A stretch of 64,000 nucleotides of DNA. Source: JBHJHP01 sp042219825. GTDB taxonomy: Bacteria; Bacteroidota; Bacteroidia; Bacteroidales; UBA5342. Of this stretch, positions 10,194 through 18,387 are shown piece by piece. The translations under genes were made by a program, and so were the position numbers. A model generated the notes under the pieces. It saw only the letters and a program-made list of their open reading frames with translations, made no database searches and was not told where the DNA came from. Location of the stretch: assembly GCF_042219825.1 (NCBI RefSeq), contig NZ_JBHJHQ010000008.1:62001-126000 (forward strand), in the 5' to 3' direction. How positions within the stretch are numbered: position 1 is the first letter of the stretch; each line of letters opens with the position of its first letter.

Positions 10194-10203
10194 ATTAAAA
10201 AAT

Positions 10204-10842
10204 ATGATTAAGGATCTCATTAAAAGAAACATTCCTGATGAATGGAGGTACAGAATTGTTGAATTCAAATACAACAATTTTCCAGAGAAAATTATAAAAA
10301 AATGGGAGCAGGAAGGAAGGCCAATACCACCTCACCCTGTGGTTAAACAAAAAACAATTAAAGAATACCAAAGAAAATATAAATATAGTATTCTTGTTGA
10401 AACCGGGACTTATCTAGGTTATATGGTATCAGCTCAAAAAAGAAATTTTAATAAAATTTATTCTGTAGAGATAAGTGAGAACCTCTACAAAAGGGCCTAT
10501 AGGAAATTTAAAAAATATAGTCATATAAATCTAATTTTAGGAGATAGTGGTGAAAAAATGAAAGATATTATTTCTGAGATTAATGAGCCTGCTATATTTT
10601 GGTTAGATGGTCATTATTCAGCTGGTATAACTTCAAAAGGAGAACTTAATTGTCCAATATGGAAAGAACTTGATGCCATTTTCGCCAAAGACCTACCTCA
10701 TATATTTTTAATAGATGATGCAAGAGATTTTACCGGTAAAAACGACTACCCAACAATTCAGGAGATATCTGAATACTTTAAAAAGAAAAATCCTGAGTAC
10801 AACATAAAGGTTGACAATGACATTATAAGGGTTACCCTGTAG
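10204..10842 (+). CDS. Putative SAM-dependent methyltransferase of the polysaccharide locus
   Basis: A 212-residue protein with a class I methyltransferase-like core: LVETGTYLGYM resembles the SAM-binding glycine loop, IYSVEIS supplies the acidic residue after strand 2, and LGDSGEKM and IFWLDGHYSAG follow at the expected spacing. The start is ATG at 10204, eleven bases after the fucosyltransferase stop; a longer frame upstream would overlap that gene by 50 bp and is unlikely. It may methylate a sugar, but neither activity nor acceptor is proven by sequence. Confidence 0.65.
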   Translation: MIKDLIKRNIPDEWRYRIVEFKYNNFPEKIIKKWEQEGRPIPPHPVVKQKTIKEYQRKYKYSILVETGTYLGYMVSAQKRNFNKIYSVEISENLYKRAYRKFKKYSHINLILGDSGEKMKDIISEINEPAIFWLDGHYSAGITSKGELNCPIWKELDAIFAKDLPHIFLIDDARDFTGKNDYPTIQEISEYFKKKNPEYNIKVDNDIIRVTL

Positions 10843-10958
10843 AACCGAGTTAAAATTATTTGCATTTGGTTAAATATAATACATGCTTTTACGAATATAA
10901 TCAGGGATATCCACGAGTAAAAGTTAAAAGAATAGAGCAGATTGGGTTAAGAACTAAT

Positions 10959-11290
10959 TTACTCTATTTTCTCTTTTAAATTCAAGCATTGTTGATAAAT
11001 TAAGTAACTATTACCATAGATTGGGCTTTGATCAGGCAAAATTTCCACATCACTCTTCACGATTTTGCGATAACGGTATTTTTACACTCCTTTTTTGAGA
11101 ATTCAATCAGCCTGCGGTCAGAACAATCAACATAAGTCTTTAAGAACCTTAGTACTAGCATCCCACGTGAACTAAAAAACGAGTTCCAGTAAAAAGAAAA
11201 TTCTTCGCGGGAAGATTTAAAATTATTTCTAAGGCTTATTCTTTATACTTTCACTGTTAAGGATTTAGAAAATTATGCCGCCTTTAGATG
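10959..11290 (-). pseudogene. Decayed protein-coding remnant, family not recognised
   Basis: The minus strand of this otherwise empty 506-bp gap holds a readable but broken protein. From about 11290 the frame carries two internal stops, then reads without a stop through a segment containing SREEFSFYWNSFF and LKTYVDCSDRRLIEFS. It then needs a frameshift near 11075 to continue with VKSDVEILPDQSPIYGNSY up to a TAA at 10959. The composition is protein-like in both pieces and the pieces join in order, which suggests a dead gene of the polysaccharide locus. I do not recognise the family, and no start codon is preserved. Could still be chance frames in AT-rich DNA. Confidence 0.45.
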
Positions 11291-11348
11291 TTTTGGAGCT
11301 TTTGGGGAGATATTATTTAAATATTATACCCCCTCATCAAAGTCGTTG

Positions 11349-12347
11349 TTATAGACAAGATATCCTTTCACTTAATTTTCCGGCATAATTATCCCAGGAA
11401 TTTTCCAGGATAAAACTGAATTGACGGCTCTTATTAATCATGCTATTAGATGTACCCATCAAACCTATTATGTCAGAATAATCATCGTATCCAAGAATTA
11501 ATCCTTGTTCCGACAGCTCCTCAAATGCCCCTTTTTTAGGACCAATAATAGTGGCGCCATATCCCAGAGAAACAACCAACTGACCTGAATTAAGAATAGA
11601 TGGGCCCTGATGTGGGAAAAACACAAATTTAGAATTTACATGTTCCTCAATAAGCTCCTCTTCGGTAATATAGCCCTCTTTAAAGCTGATATTTTCAGAC
11701 AAATTTTCACAAACCTCTTCCCGGTAGTTAGGGTCCTCAACTTTGCCGGCAAGAAGGATTCTTAAATTAGCTAGATCCTTATCCTGTCTTACGTATTTTA
11801 AGAACTCTACTACTCCCTTGTAAGGTTCAATTCGTCCCCAAATCAAAATATCGTATTTGTAATCTTTCATTTTTTGATAAAAAAAACTCTCACTAGGACT
11901 TTCAAATGGATGAAATGAATAGAAATTTTTGGATTTCGAAGTCAAATAAAGACTTTTTGTAGTATGATGGACAATTAGGTCAGATTTTTTCTTTAGAAAA
12001 TCTGTTAACCTTTTTGAGCCATAATTGTGTCCAACGTTATGCGGTTCCAGATTATGGAATGTCCAGATAATCTTTTTTCCAAACACTTTGGCCAAAGAAA
12101 GAAATAATACAATAATAATTAAGCGAATCATACCATTCTTCATTACGGGCTCATTCTCTATCCAGTTAAGAACAAATATATCTGTTACAAAAAAATATCG
12201 AATTAATTCCCGATAGGCTGGTTTGCGTTGTTTCCCTTTATTTGCAATATTGAAATATTTCGATAATGAATTTGCTAAGTTCGAAATATACATTCCCGAG
12301 TTAGCATTGGGAGTTGGAGAAATAAATATTTTTTTTTTCAGTTTCAT
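11349..12347 (-). CDS. Glycosyltransferase, GT-B type
   Basis: A 332-residue protein with the outline of a GT-B glycosyltransferase: ILIWGRIEPYKG in the middle is the typical start of the C-terminal donor domain, ILLAGKVEDP and an acidic helix follow, and FFPHQGPSILNSGQ resembles the region contacting the nucleotide sugar. A hydrophobic segment at about residues 73-91 may associate with the membrane. It reads toward the decayed remnant and follows the GT2 gene by 30 bp in the same direction. AT-rich like its neighbours. Specific sugar unknown. Confidence 0.78.
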   Translation of the reverse strand: MKLKKKIFISPTPNANSGMYISNLANSLSKYFNIANKGKQRKPAYRELIRYFFVTDIFVLNWIENEPVMKNGMIRLIIIVLFLSLAKVFGKKIIWTFHNLEPHNVGHNYGSKRLTDFLKKKSDLIVHHTTKSLYLTSKSKNFYSFHPFESPSESFFYQKMKDYKYDILIWGRIEPYKGVVEFLKYVRQDKDLANLRILLAGKVEDPNYREEVCENLSENISFKEGYITEEELIEEHVNSKFVFFPHQGPSILNSGQLVVSLGYGATIIGPKKGAFEELSEQGLILGYDDYSDIIGLMGTSNSMINKSRQFSFILENSWDNYAGKLSERISCL

Positions 12348-12377
12348 TTAGTTGAATATATACCTAAATACAAAATT

Positions 12378-13358
12378 TTATATCCATCTTGATGGGAAGA
12401 TCTTCTTTTTAATCATTTCAATCTTATGAAAAATTCTACTATTCTTAAAACGAATATAACACCAATAATGGAGTGTAGTTATTCTTGAAGCCACATTATT
12501 ATGATATTCTGTCCGAATTTCGTAATACTGGTCTCTATCGATTACACCTTTAGCCAACTCCAATCGGTTAAAAAACCATATGATTAATCCCCGTCTTAAA
12601 CTTCGGATATTTTTTTCTGTTCTTATATTTAACCAATTCAAAAAACTTAAATCAGCCTTTAACTTTCTTACTGTAATTATTGCATTATTCTTAAAGCGAG
12701 AAAGGTTAACCTCACTTGCCCGCCAATACACCTTAGCTTTAGGAATTGTTTTAATGGACGATTTCTCTGCTAATTGGAACCACATCGCATCATCAGAATT
12801 CCAAGCCAAGTCAAAGTTTGGAAATCCTCCTACCTCTGTAAAAGCCTTTCTGTTAAAAATATATTCAACTACATAACTTCTATATCTTGCCTTTATTTTC
12901 CCCAATAAAAAATCAACGGCGTTAAGTTCATCTGGGAAATATCTTTTTGCTTCGCTAATTTCCCCATTCGAATTAATTACATCCACATTAAAATGATATA
13001 ATAAAGGGTAATTATTATCCGAAACATTTTTAAAGAATTCTTCCACACAATTTGGATCCATTACATCATCATCCGAAAACAGCCAGATCCATTCCTCATT
13101 ATTGGTTAAAGAAATGCAACGTTCCCACTGAGCTATAAGATTTTCGCCACCTACATTTTCATTAAACTTTACATAGGTCATATTAATACGATCTTCAAAT
13201 TCATTAACAATCGCTTCAAGGTTTTCTGAGGAATTATCATCTCCAATGTACAAATGAAAATCTTTATCAGTCTGATTAGCTATTGATTCCAGAGCCTCTC
13301 TAAAAAATCTGGCTTTATATGCAGGTATGACGATTGCAAGTTGATTCTTCCTAATCAT
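12378..13358 (-). CDS. GT2 family glycosyltransferase
   Basis: A 326-residue GT-A-fold enzyme. The N-terminus LAIVIPAYKARFFREALES is the start of the nucleotide-binding half, LYIGDDNSSENLE gives the first acidic motif, and WIWLFSDDDVMDP contains the metal-binding DxD. The C-terminal third is basic and lacks clear membrane helices. Start ATG at 13358. The gap upstream of it (325 bp) is AT-rich. Substrate cannot be read from the sequence; the locus suggests an extracellular polysaccharide. Confidence 0.87.
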   Translation of the reverse strand: MIRKNQLAIVIPAYKARFFREALESIANQTDKDFHLYIGDDNSSENLEAIVNEFEDRINMTYVKFNENVGGENLIAQWERCISLTNNEEWIWLFSDDDVMDPNCVEEFFKNVSDNNYPLLYHFNVDVINSNGEISEAKRYFPDELNAVDFLLGKIKARYRSYVVEYIFNRKAFTEVGGFPNFDLAWNSDDAMWFQLAEKSSIKTIPKAKVYWRASEVNLSRFKNNAIITVRKLKADLSFLNWLNIRTEKNIRSLRRGLIIWFFNRLELAKGVIDRDQYYEIRTEYHNNVASRITTLHYWCYIRFKNSRIFHKIEMIKKKIFPSRWI

Positions 13359-13683
13359 AAATTCTAGTTATAGTCCTTTCTTGATATTGTGCATAATATT
13401 TTTTTATGAACAGGGGATTAAACACAACTTTATTTCTTATACTACAATCCTAAAAAGTTTATTACATACATTCTTATAACATTGACAGTATTATAAATAT
13501 TTTAATGGACATGTTTTCAAATCGCTGAAAGTTCCTTAAACTGATATCCTATCAATACATCATCAAGAGATACTAAAACTCTTACAGCTATATTTCTGTT
13601 TCAACCATTTATGCTAAAAACATTTCTCCGTAAAAGTACCATGAAAGATTCACCTATTATTTCATAAGTAATCAAAAAATTGA
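13359..13683. other. AT-rich intergenic stretch, no gene seen
   Basis: 325 bp between the GT2 and sulfotransferase genes. I see no open frame with protein-like composition and no recognisable RNA. It must carry the promoter of the GT2 gene. Such loose spacing contrasts with the tight operons elsewhere in the window. Confidence 0.5.
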
Positions 13684-14484
13684 TTATTCGATAAAATTCC
13701 CATTTTCTTTTATTCTGCCCTGGAGATATTCAAGTTTTGAATATGTTGGGATATGGTTAATATTTGACTTAACATAGTCATTCTTAAAAATTTTATCAAT
13801 TGGATACATTTCCAGATTGAATCCCCATTTCTTTAACCTTTCCATGATTCCATTTCCAGCATGGCTAATATTTTCAAAAGCTACAACTATTGAATTTGTT
13901 TTGTCTATCGAGGAAAGTATTTTTTCGTAATACAAAACTGTAATTCTCGCATATTGTATTTTATATTTTTCAAAAAGAAGTCTTCGATAAAAGCCTTTGT
14001 AAAAAAATCGATGAAATATTGATTTTTGGTATTTTATATCTCTGTTTCTAAGCTTTCTTTTGATTAAGGAATGAATAATACTTTTGTAATCTCTTAAAAT
14101 TACAATTATTTTAATCTTAGGGAATAAGGTTACATAGTCCTCAGCAAACAAGCATGTTCGAGGATCCTTCCATCCCCAATCAGAATCAGACATCTGAACT
14201 TTTGTTAAGACCAACTCTTTCATTTTATCCTTTTCATCCTGGGTCAACTCTAGCCCACGTAAACCTTTAAGTTTTTGTAGTCCACCATAGGGTATATCAT
14301 TTCTTTTTAGAATTTCTTCATGAAAATGCAAAAAATCCATATCTTCAAAATGACCATCCTTATTTGTTTCATGTGCTCCCATAAGATTCTGACCAATATT
14401 TAGTCCACATTTATTTAGCCACTGTCCAAGAAATGATGTTCCTGATCGATGCATTCCCAAAATGATCAAAATATTGCTATCCAT
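13684..14484 (-). CDS. Sulfotransferase family protein
   Basis: Predicted to transfer sulfate from PAPS to an acceptor, here probably a sugar. The N-terminal LGMHRSGTSFL is the 5'-phosphosulfate-binding loop of sulfotransferases, and KIKIIVILRDYKSIIHS provides the 3'-phosphate site (R-D plus following Ser). WGWKDPR in between is common in bacterial members. 266 residues, no membrane helix. It lies between a glycosyltransferase and the flippase, so sulfation of the exported polysaccharide or its lipid-linked precursor is the likely role. Divergence in this family is high, so the acceptor is not predictable. Confidence 0.85.
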   Translation of the reverse strand: MDSNILIILGMHRSGTSFLGQWLNKCGLNIGQNLMGAHETNKDGHFEDMDFLHFHEEILKRNDIPYGGLQKLKGLRGLELTQDEKDKMKELVLTKVQMSDSDWGWKDPRTCLFAEDYVTLFPKIKIIVILRDYKSIIHSLIKRKLRNRDIKYQKSIFHRFFYKGFYRRLLFEKYKIQYARITVLYYEKILSSIDKTNSIVVAFENISHAGNGIMERLKKWGFNLEMYPIDKIFKNDYVKSNINHIPTYSKLEYLQGRIKENGNFIE

Positions 14485-14753
14485 AAAACATAATTTTTAC
14501 ATTTCCCAAAAACCAATTCAATATAATATGAATTTTCTTATTTAAATAATAATAAGCAAAGATCTCAAAACTGGAACGTTGTTTTAATACTTGCTTTAAC
14601 AAAAACAATTTTAACTAACTAATATAAACAGATCAATACCAAAGCCATTTTAAATATTTGAAACAACATATTTATTCATCCGATTAAAACATTCCCATGC
14701 AGAAGAATATGATTACAGGCTAAAGTTGATATCCGTTACAATAATAACTTCTG

Positions 14754-16211
14754 TTATTTTTTTACATTCCATGAATTTATTATCATATCTTTTATTTCAA
14801 CATATAATTTTTGATTAAAAATCAAATTTAGAAACAAATATATTACCGCACCTGAGATTACCTGCACAAGTAATAATAGAATAGAAATTTTAAATGCTTC
14901 ACCTAAAATATAAACTCCAAATCCCATAAAAATTGCAAATATTAAAGCTAGAAAAATATCATTAACAAATTCTTTAATCGTGTAGCCGATGATCTTTTTA
15001 GCATAATAAAAAGCCCAAAAGAAACCAAGCAACTCAGCGATAATAATACCTAAAACAAGAATCTTTAAATCAACTTTAATAAATATGCCAACAAATAAAA
15101 GAGCCAGAAAAATTGAGTTCCGTAAAACACTGAACAATAATGCGAGGTCAAACTTTCCTAATGCTAAGATGTAACTATTAAGGGGTGCCTTTAATGTTGA
15201 AATTATACCCGCTAAGGATAAAAGTTGAAGAAAATAAATACTAGGAGCCCATTTTTCTGTTAAAGTTACTAAAACAAAAGGCCTGGCAATTGCAATTAAT
15301 CCAACTAATGCAGGTAATGAAACTAAAGAAGTAAGGCTTACATTTCTCCTTACGGCATTTTTTAAACGTGGTATATCATCTTGCATCAAAGATTGCACGG
15401 GATACATTACACCTTGAAAAGTAGATCCAATAAAGGAACTGATACGTTTTTGTAATTTTTCACCTTGACTGAAAAATCCAACGTCAGCTGTAGAGAATAA
15501 TTTTCCAATAACCAACGAATATATATTGTTACTAATAGCATTCAGGATTCCTGAACTAAAGATTTGTATACTTTTTTTAAATAGTTCCTTAAAAATCTTA
15601 AAGTCAAAACTAATCGAAGGTGACCACCGATTAATGACCCATACAATAATAGTATAAACCAAATTTAGAAGCAGGTTCATTATTACCAAAGACCAAACTC
15701 CAAACCCCAGAATTGCAATTACGATTCCACAAATAGTAGAAACCAAAATTGCAGAAAGTCTGGCTTTTGCTAAACTTCTGAATTTTAAACTTTTTTCCAG
15801 TATGGTTTGATGAATAAGACCTAAAGAAATAAATATTAGGTTTAATCCTAAAATTCTTGCGATCATTAATAGCTGCGGTTCACCGTAAAAATCTGCAATA
15901 AAAGGTGCTCCGAAAAAAATCGCTAAATAAAAGGCTATACTAACAACAAGATTAAAAATAAAAACAACATTATAATGATCATGGGTAATGTTGTTTCCCT
16001 TTTGAATAAGAGTGGCTCTAAAACCACTGTCGATAAATACCTGAGAAATTCCAAGAAATATGGCCATCATTCCAACCAAACCATAATCATTTGGGGATAA
16101 AATTCGAGCGATATAAATACCTGAAAAGAATTGAATCGCTTGTGTTCCGCCATTTCCTATAAGCTTCCAAACCATCCCTTTGGCTGCTTTCTGTTTTAAA
16201 TTCTCTGCCAT
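14754..16211 (-). CDS. Wzx-like polysaccharide flippase
   Basis: A 485-residue integral membrane protein with about 14 hydrophobic helices, of the MOP superfamily (Wzx/MurJ type). It begins MAENLKQKAAKGMVWK and has the LSPNDYGLVGM segment characteristic of this group of lipopolysaccharide/exopolysaccharide transporters. The role is to flip undecaprenyl-linked repeat units across the inner membrane. I saw no Wzy polymerase in the window. Large AT-rich gaps on both sides (269 and 407 bp) suggest its own promoter. Confidence 0.88.
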   Translation of the reverse strand: MAENLKQKAAKGMVWKLIGNGGTQAIQFFSGIYIARILSPNDYGLVGMMAIFLGISQVFIDSGFRATLIQKGNNITHDHYNVVFIFNLVVSIAFYLAIFFGAPFIADFYGEPQLLMIARILGLNLIFISLGLIHQTILEKSLKFRSLAKARLSAILVSTICGIVIAILGFGVWSLVIMNLLLNLVYTIIVWVINRWSPSISFDFKIFKELFKKSIQIFSSGILNAISNNIYSLVIGKLFSTADVGFFSQGEKLQKRISSFIGSTFQGVMYPVQSLMQDDIPRLKNAVRRNVSLTSLVSLPALVGLIAIARPFVLVTLTEKWAPSIYFLQLLSLAGIISTLKAPLNSYILALGKFDLALLFSVLRNSIFLALLFVGIFIKVDLKILVLGIIIAELLGFFWAFYYAKKIIGYTIKEFVNDIFLALIFAIFMGFGVYILGEAFKISILLLLVQVISGAVIYLFLNLIFNQKLYVEIKDMIINSWNVKK

Positions 16212-16618
16212 AAAATAATTTAACCCATCAAAAATAATCTTTCCTCTAAAACTAAACAGAATTATAAAGTCAAATTATAACCTTCAATGAAATAATTAAT
16301 TAAATAGATTAAATACAAGTATTTCAAGAAGATAAATAATAAGTATTACAACTAAGCATCTATAATATCAACCTCTTTGATTCTTCAGCACAAAACTTTT
16401 GATTTATCACACAGGGAGTCAAGTGATAGCCTATCAGGTAGAATGATAATAAACTATTAATAAATAGCCGTCCAATTTCTTCATGAGTTTAATTAATCAG
16501 ATATAAAAGAATCGTGGCAACAAATCCAATAACTTACACCAAATATATGACCAAACTGCCTCCCTGATAGAATGCTTAATTCCTAAACCCAATCTTAAAT
16601 TTTATATTTCATCAATAT
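16212..16618. other. AT-rich intergenic stretch, no gene seen
   Basis: 407 bp between the flippase start and the ispG stop. Only short frames are present and none has protein-like composition. It marks the edge of the polysaccharide locus: the genes beyond it are core metabolic genes with more balanced base composition. Confidence 0.5.
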
Positions 16619-18343
16619 TTAAGCTTCCACCCAATCCCTATTTTCCTTTATAAGGTTTATCAGTTTTTCCACGGCTTCTTCTTCAGGAATATTTTTTTCG
16701 ATGCATGCTTTTCCTTTATAAAGGCTGATCCGGCCTCTTCCTGCACCAACATAGCCATAATCTGCATCGGCCATTTCACCGGGTCCGTTAACAATACATC
16801 CCATGATGCCAATTTTAAGGCCCTTCAGATGCGATGTTTTAGCTTTAATACGGGCAATGGTCTTCTGAAGATCGAACAGCGTTCTGCCACATCCCGGGCA
16901 AGAGATATAATCTGGTTTTGTCATCCGGTCCCGTGATGCCTGAAGGATTGAAAATGCTGTTTGAACCAGTGTTTCCGGTGTTTGATTTTCATCCTCAAGC
17001 CACAGTCCATCTCCTAAACCATCTAAAAACAGAATACCTGCATCTGTTGCTGCTTTAAGCATGAAAGTTTCTTTGTCTGGTTCGGCATACGATAATTTTA
17101 AAACCACCGGATTTCTAATGCCAGTTTCAAGTAACCTTAAACGCAAGCTTCTTAGTGCAGCATGGCTGTTTCTATTTTGAGTCGACAAAACTAAAACAGT
17201 GTCTTCTTTCAGGCTAACCAAATCAGATTTTTCAAAATCATCTTTCAATTCCACAAACGAAATCTCTTCGTTATCTGAATAAAGTTTGTTTTCCTTAAAT
17301 ATCAAATCTGGACGTAAATCACCTTTCAGTTCAACGGATCCAACCACAACCGGCACATTCTCACCTCCAACCTGCTTAACCGAATCAGAGATAACCTTTG
17401 AATACGAAAAAGGATGGTAAAAGGATGTATCAAACGTTCTCACGGGTTCGTGGCCTGCTCTTTTAGCTACATAATCAACCAGGGTCTTTGCCACAGGAAT
17501 TTCCAGTTCAGGTTCCTCGCTTAATGAAACCCTGATCGTGTCTCCAATTCCATCCACAAGCAAAGCACCAATTCCAACAGCAGATTTAATACGGCCATCT
17601 TCCGCATCTCCGGCCTCAGTCACACCCAAATGAAGCGGATAATTCATGCCCTCATCTTCCATCGTTTTCACCAGCAATCTTACGGTATGAACCATAATCC
17701 TTGTATTGCTCGCTTTTATAGAAAGTACAATATCCTTAAACCCGACCTCGTTGGCAATGCGCAGGTATTCCATACACGATTCTACCATTCCTTCCGGTGT
17801 ATCTCCGTACCGGCTCATGATACGATCGGATAAAGAACCATGGTTCACACCAATACGAATGGCTGTATCATTTTTTTTGCAAAGCGCCAGAAAAGGAAGA
17901 AATTTATACCTGATATTTGCCAGTTCTTCAATGTATTCCTTTTCAGTGTATTCTATCGTTTTGAACTGCTTGGCAGGATCCACAAAATTTCCAGGATTTA
18001 TTCTGACTTTTTCAACCTGTTCTGCAGCAACTAGTGCAGCCCTGGGATTAAAATGGATATCTGCAACCAATGGGGTATTATAACCTTTTCGTCTGAGTTT
18101 TCTCTTGATATTTCCCAGATTCTCTGCTTCCTTTGAACCCTGAGCAGTTAACCTGACAAGTTCCCCTCCGGCCTCAATAATACGAATCGCCTGTTCTACA
18201 CATGCTTCAGTATCATTGGTATCGGTATTTGTCATCGACTGAATCCTGATCGATGATGTGCCCCCAACAGTTAAATTACCAATTCTTACTTCGCTTGTTT
18301 TCCAACGGTGGTATTGTGTCAGATTAATATAATTGCCGGACAT
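16619..18343 (-). CDS. ispG: IspG, 4-hydroxy-3-methylbut-2-enyl diphosphate synthase (long form)
   Basis: Iron-sulfur enzyme of the methylerythritol phosphate pathway that reductively opens MEcPP to HMBPP. The N-terminal TIM barrel (VRIGNLTVGG, SMTNTDT, VRLTAQG, LVADIHFNP) and the C-terminal cluster domain (SCPGCGRTLFDL and GIMGCIVNGPGEM, giving three cysteine ligands) are intact. At 574 residues it is the long form with an insert of roughly 200 residues, as in Bacteroidota, Chlamydia and plants. I take the ATG at 18343; a TTG at 18361 is an in-frame alternative. 44 bp downstream of the RelA/SpoT gene. Confidence 0.95.
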   Translation of the reverse strand: MSGNYINLTQYHRWKTSEVRIGNLTVGGTSSIRIQSMTNTDTNDTEACVEQAIRIIEAGGELVRLTAQGSKEAENLGNIKRKLRRKGYNTPLVADIHFNPRAALVAAEQVEKVRINPGNFVDPAKQFKTIEYTEKEYIEELANIRYKFLPFLALCKKNDTAIRIGVNHGSLSDRIMSRYGDTPEGMVESCMEYLRIANEVGFKDIVLSIKASNTRIMVHTVRLLVKTMEDEGMNYPLHLGVTEAGDAEDGRIKSAVGIGALLVDGIGDTIRVSLSEEPELEIPVAKTLVDYVAKRAGHEPVRTFDTSFYHPFSYSKVISDSVKQVGGENVPVVVGSVELKGDLRPDLIFKENKLYSDNEEISFVELKDDFEKSDLVSLKEDTVLVLSTQNRNSHAALRSLRLRLLETGIRNPVVLKLSYAEPDKETFMLKAATDAGILFLDGLGDGLWLEDENQTPETLVQTAFSILQASRDRMTKPDYISCPGCGRTLFDLQKTIARIKAKTSHLKGLKIGIMGCIVNGPGEMADADYGYVGAGRGRISLYKGKACIEKNIPEEEAVEKLINLIKENRDWVEA

Positions 18344-18387
18344 ATTTATTGTTTTGTACAAAGGTAATTAAAGATTATAGACAGGAA

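Noticed and set aside
10141..10203. Longer N-terminus for the methyltransferase-like gene
   Set aside because: It would overlap the fucosyltransferase by about 50 bp; the ATG at 10204 begins right after that gene's stop.
16212..16618. Small frame beginning MKKLDGY on the minus strand
   Set aside because: Only 16 codons long and without continuation in any frame.
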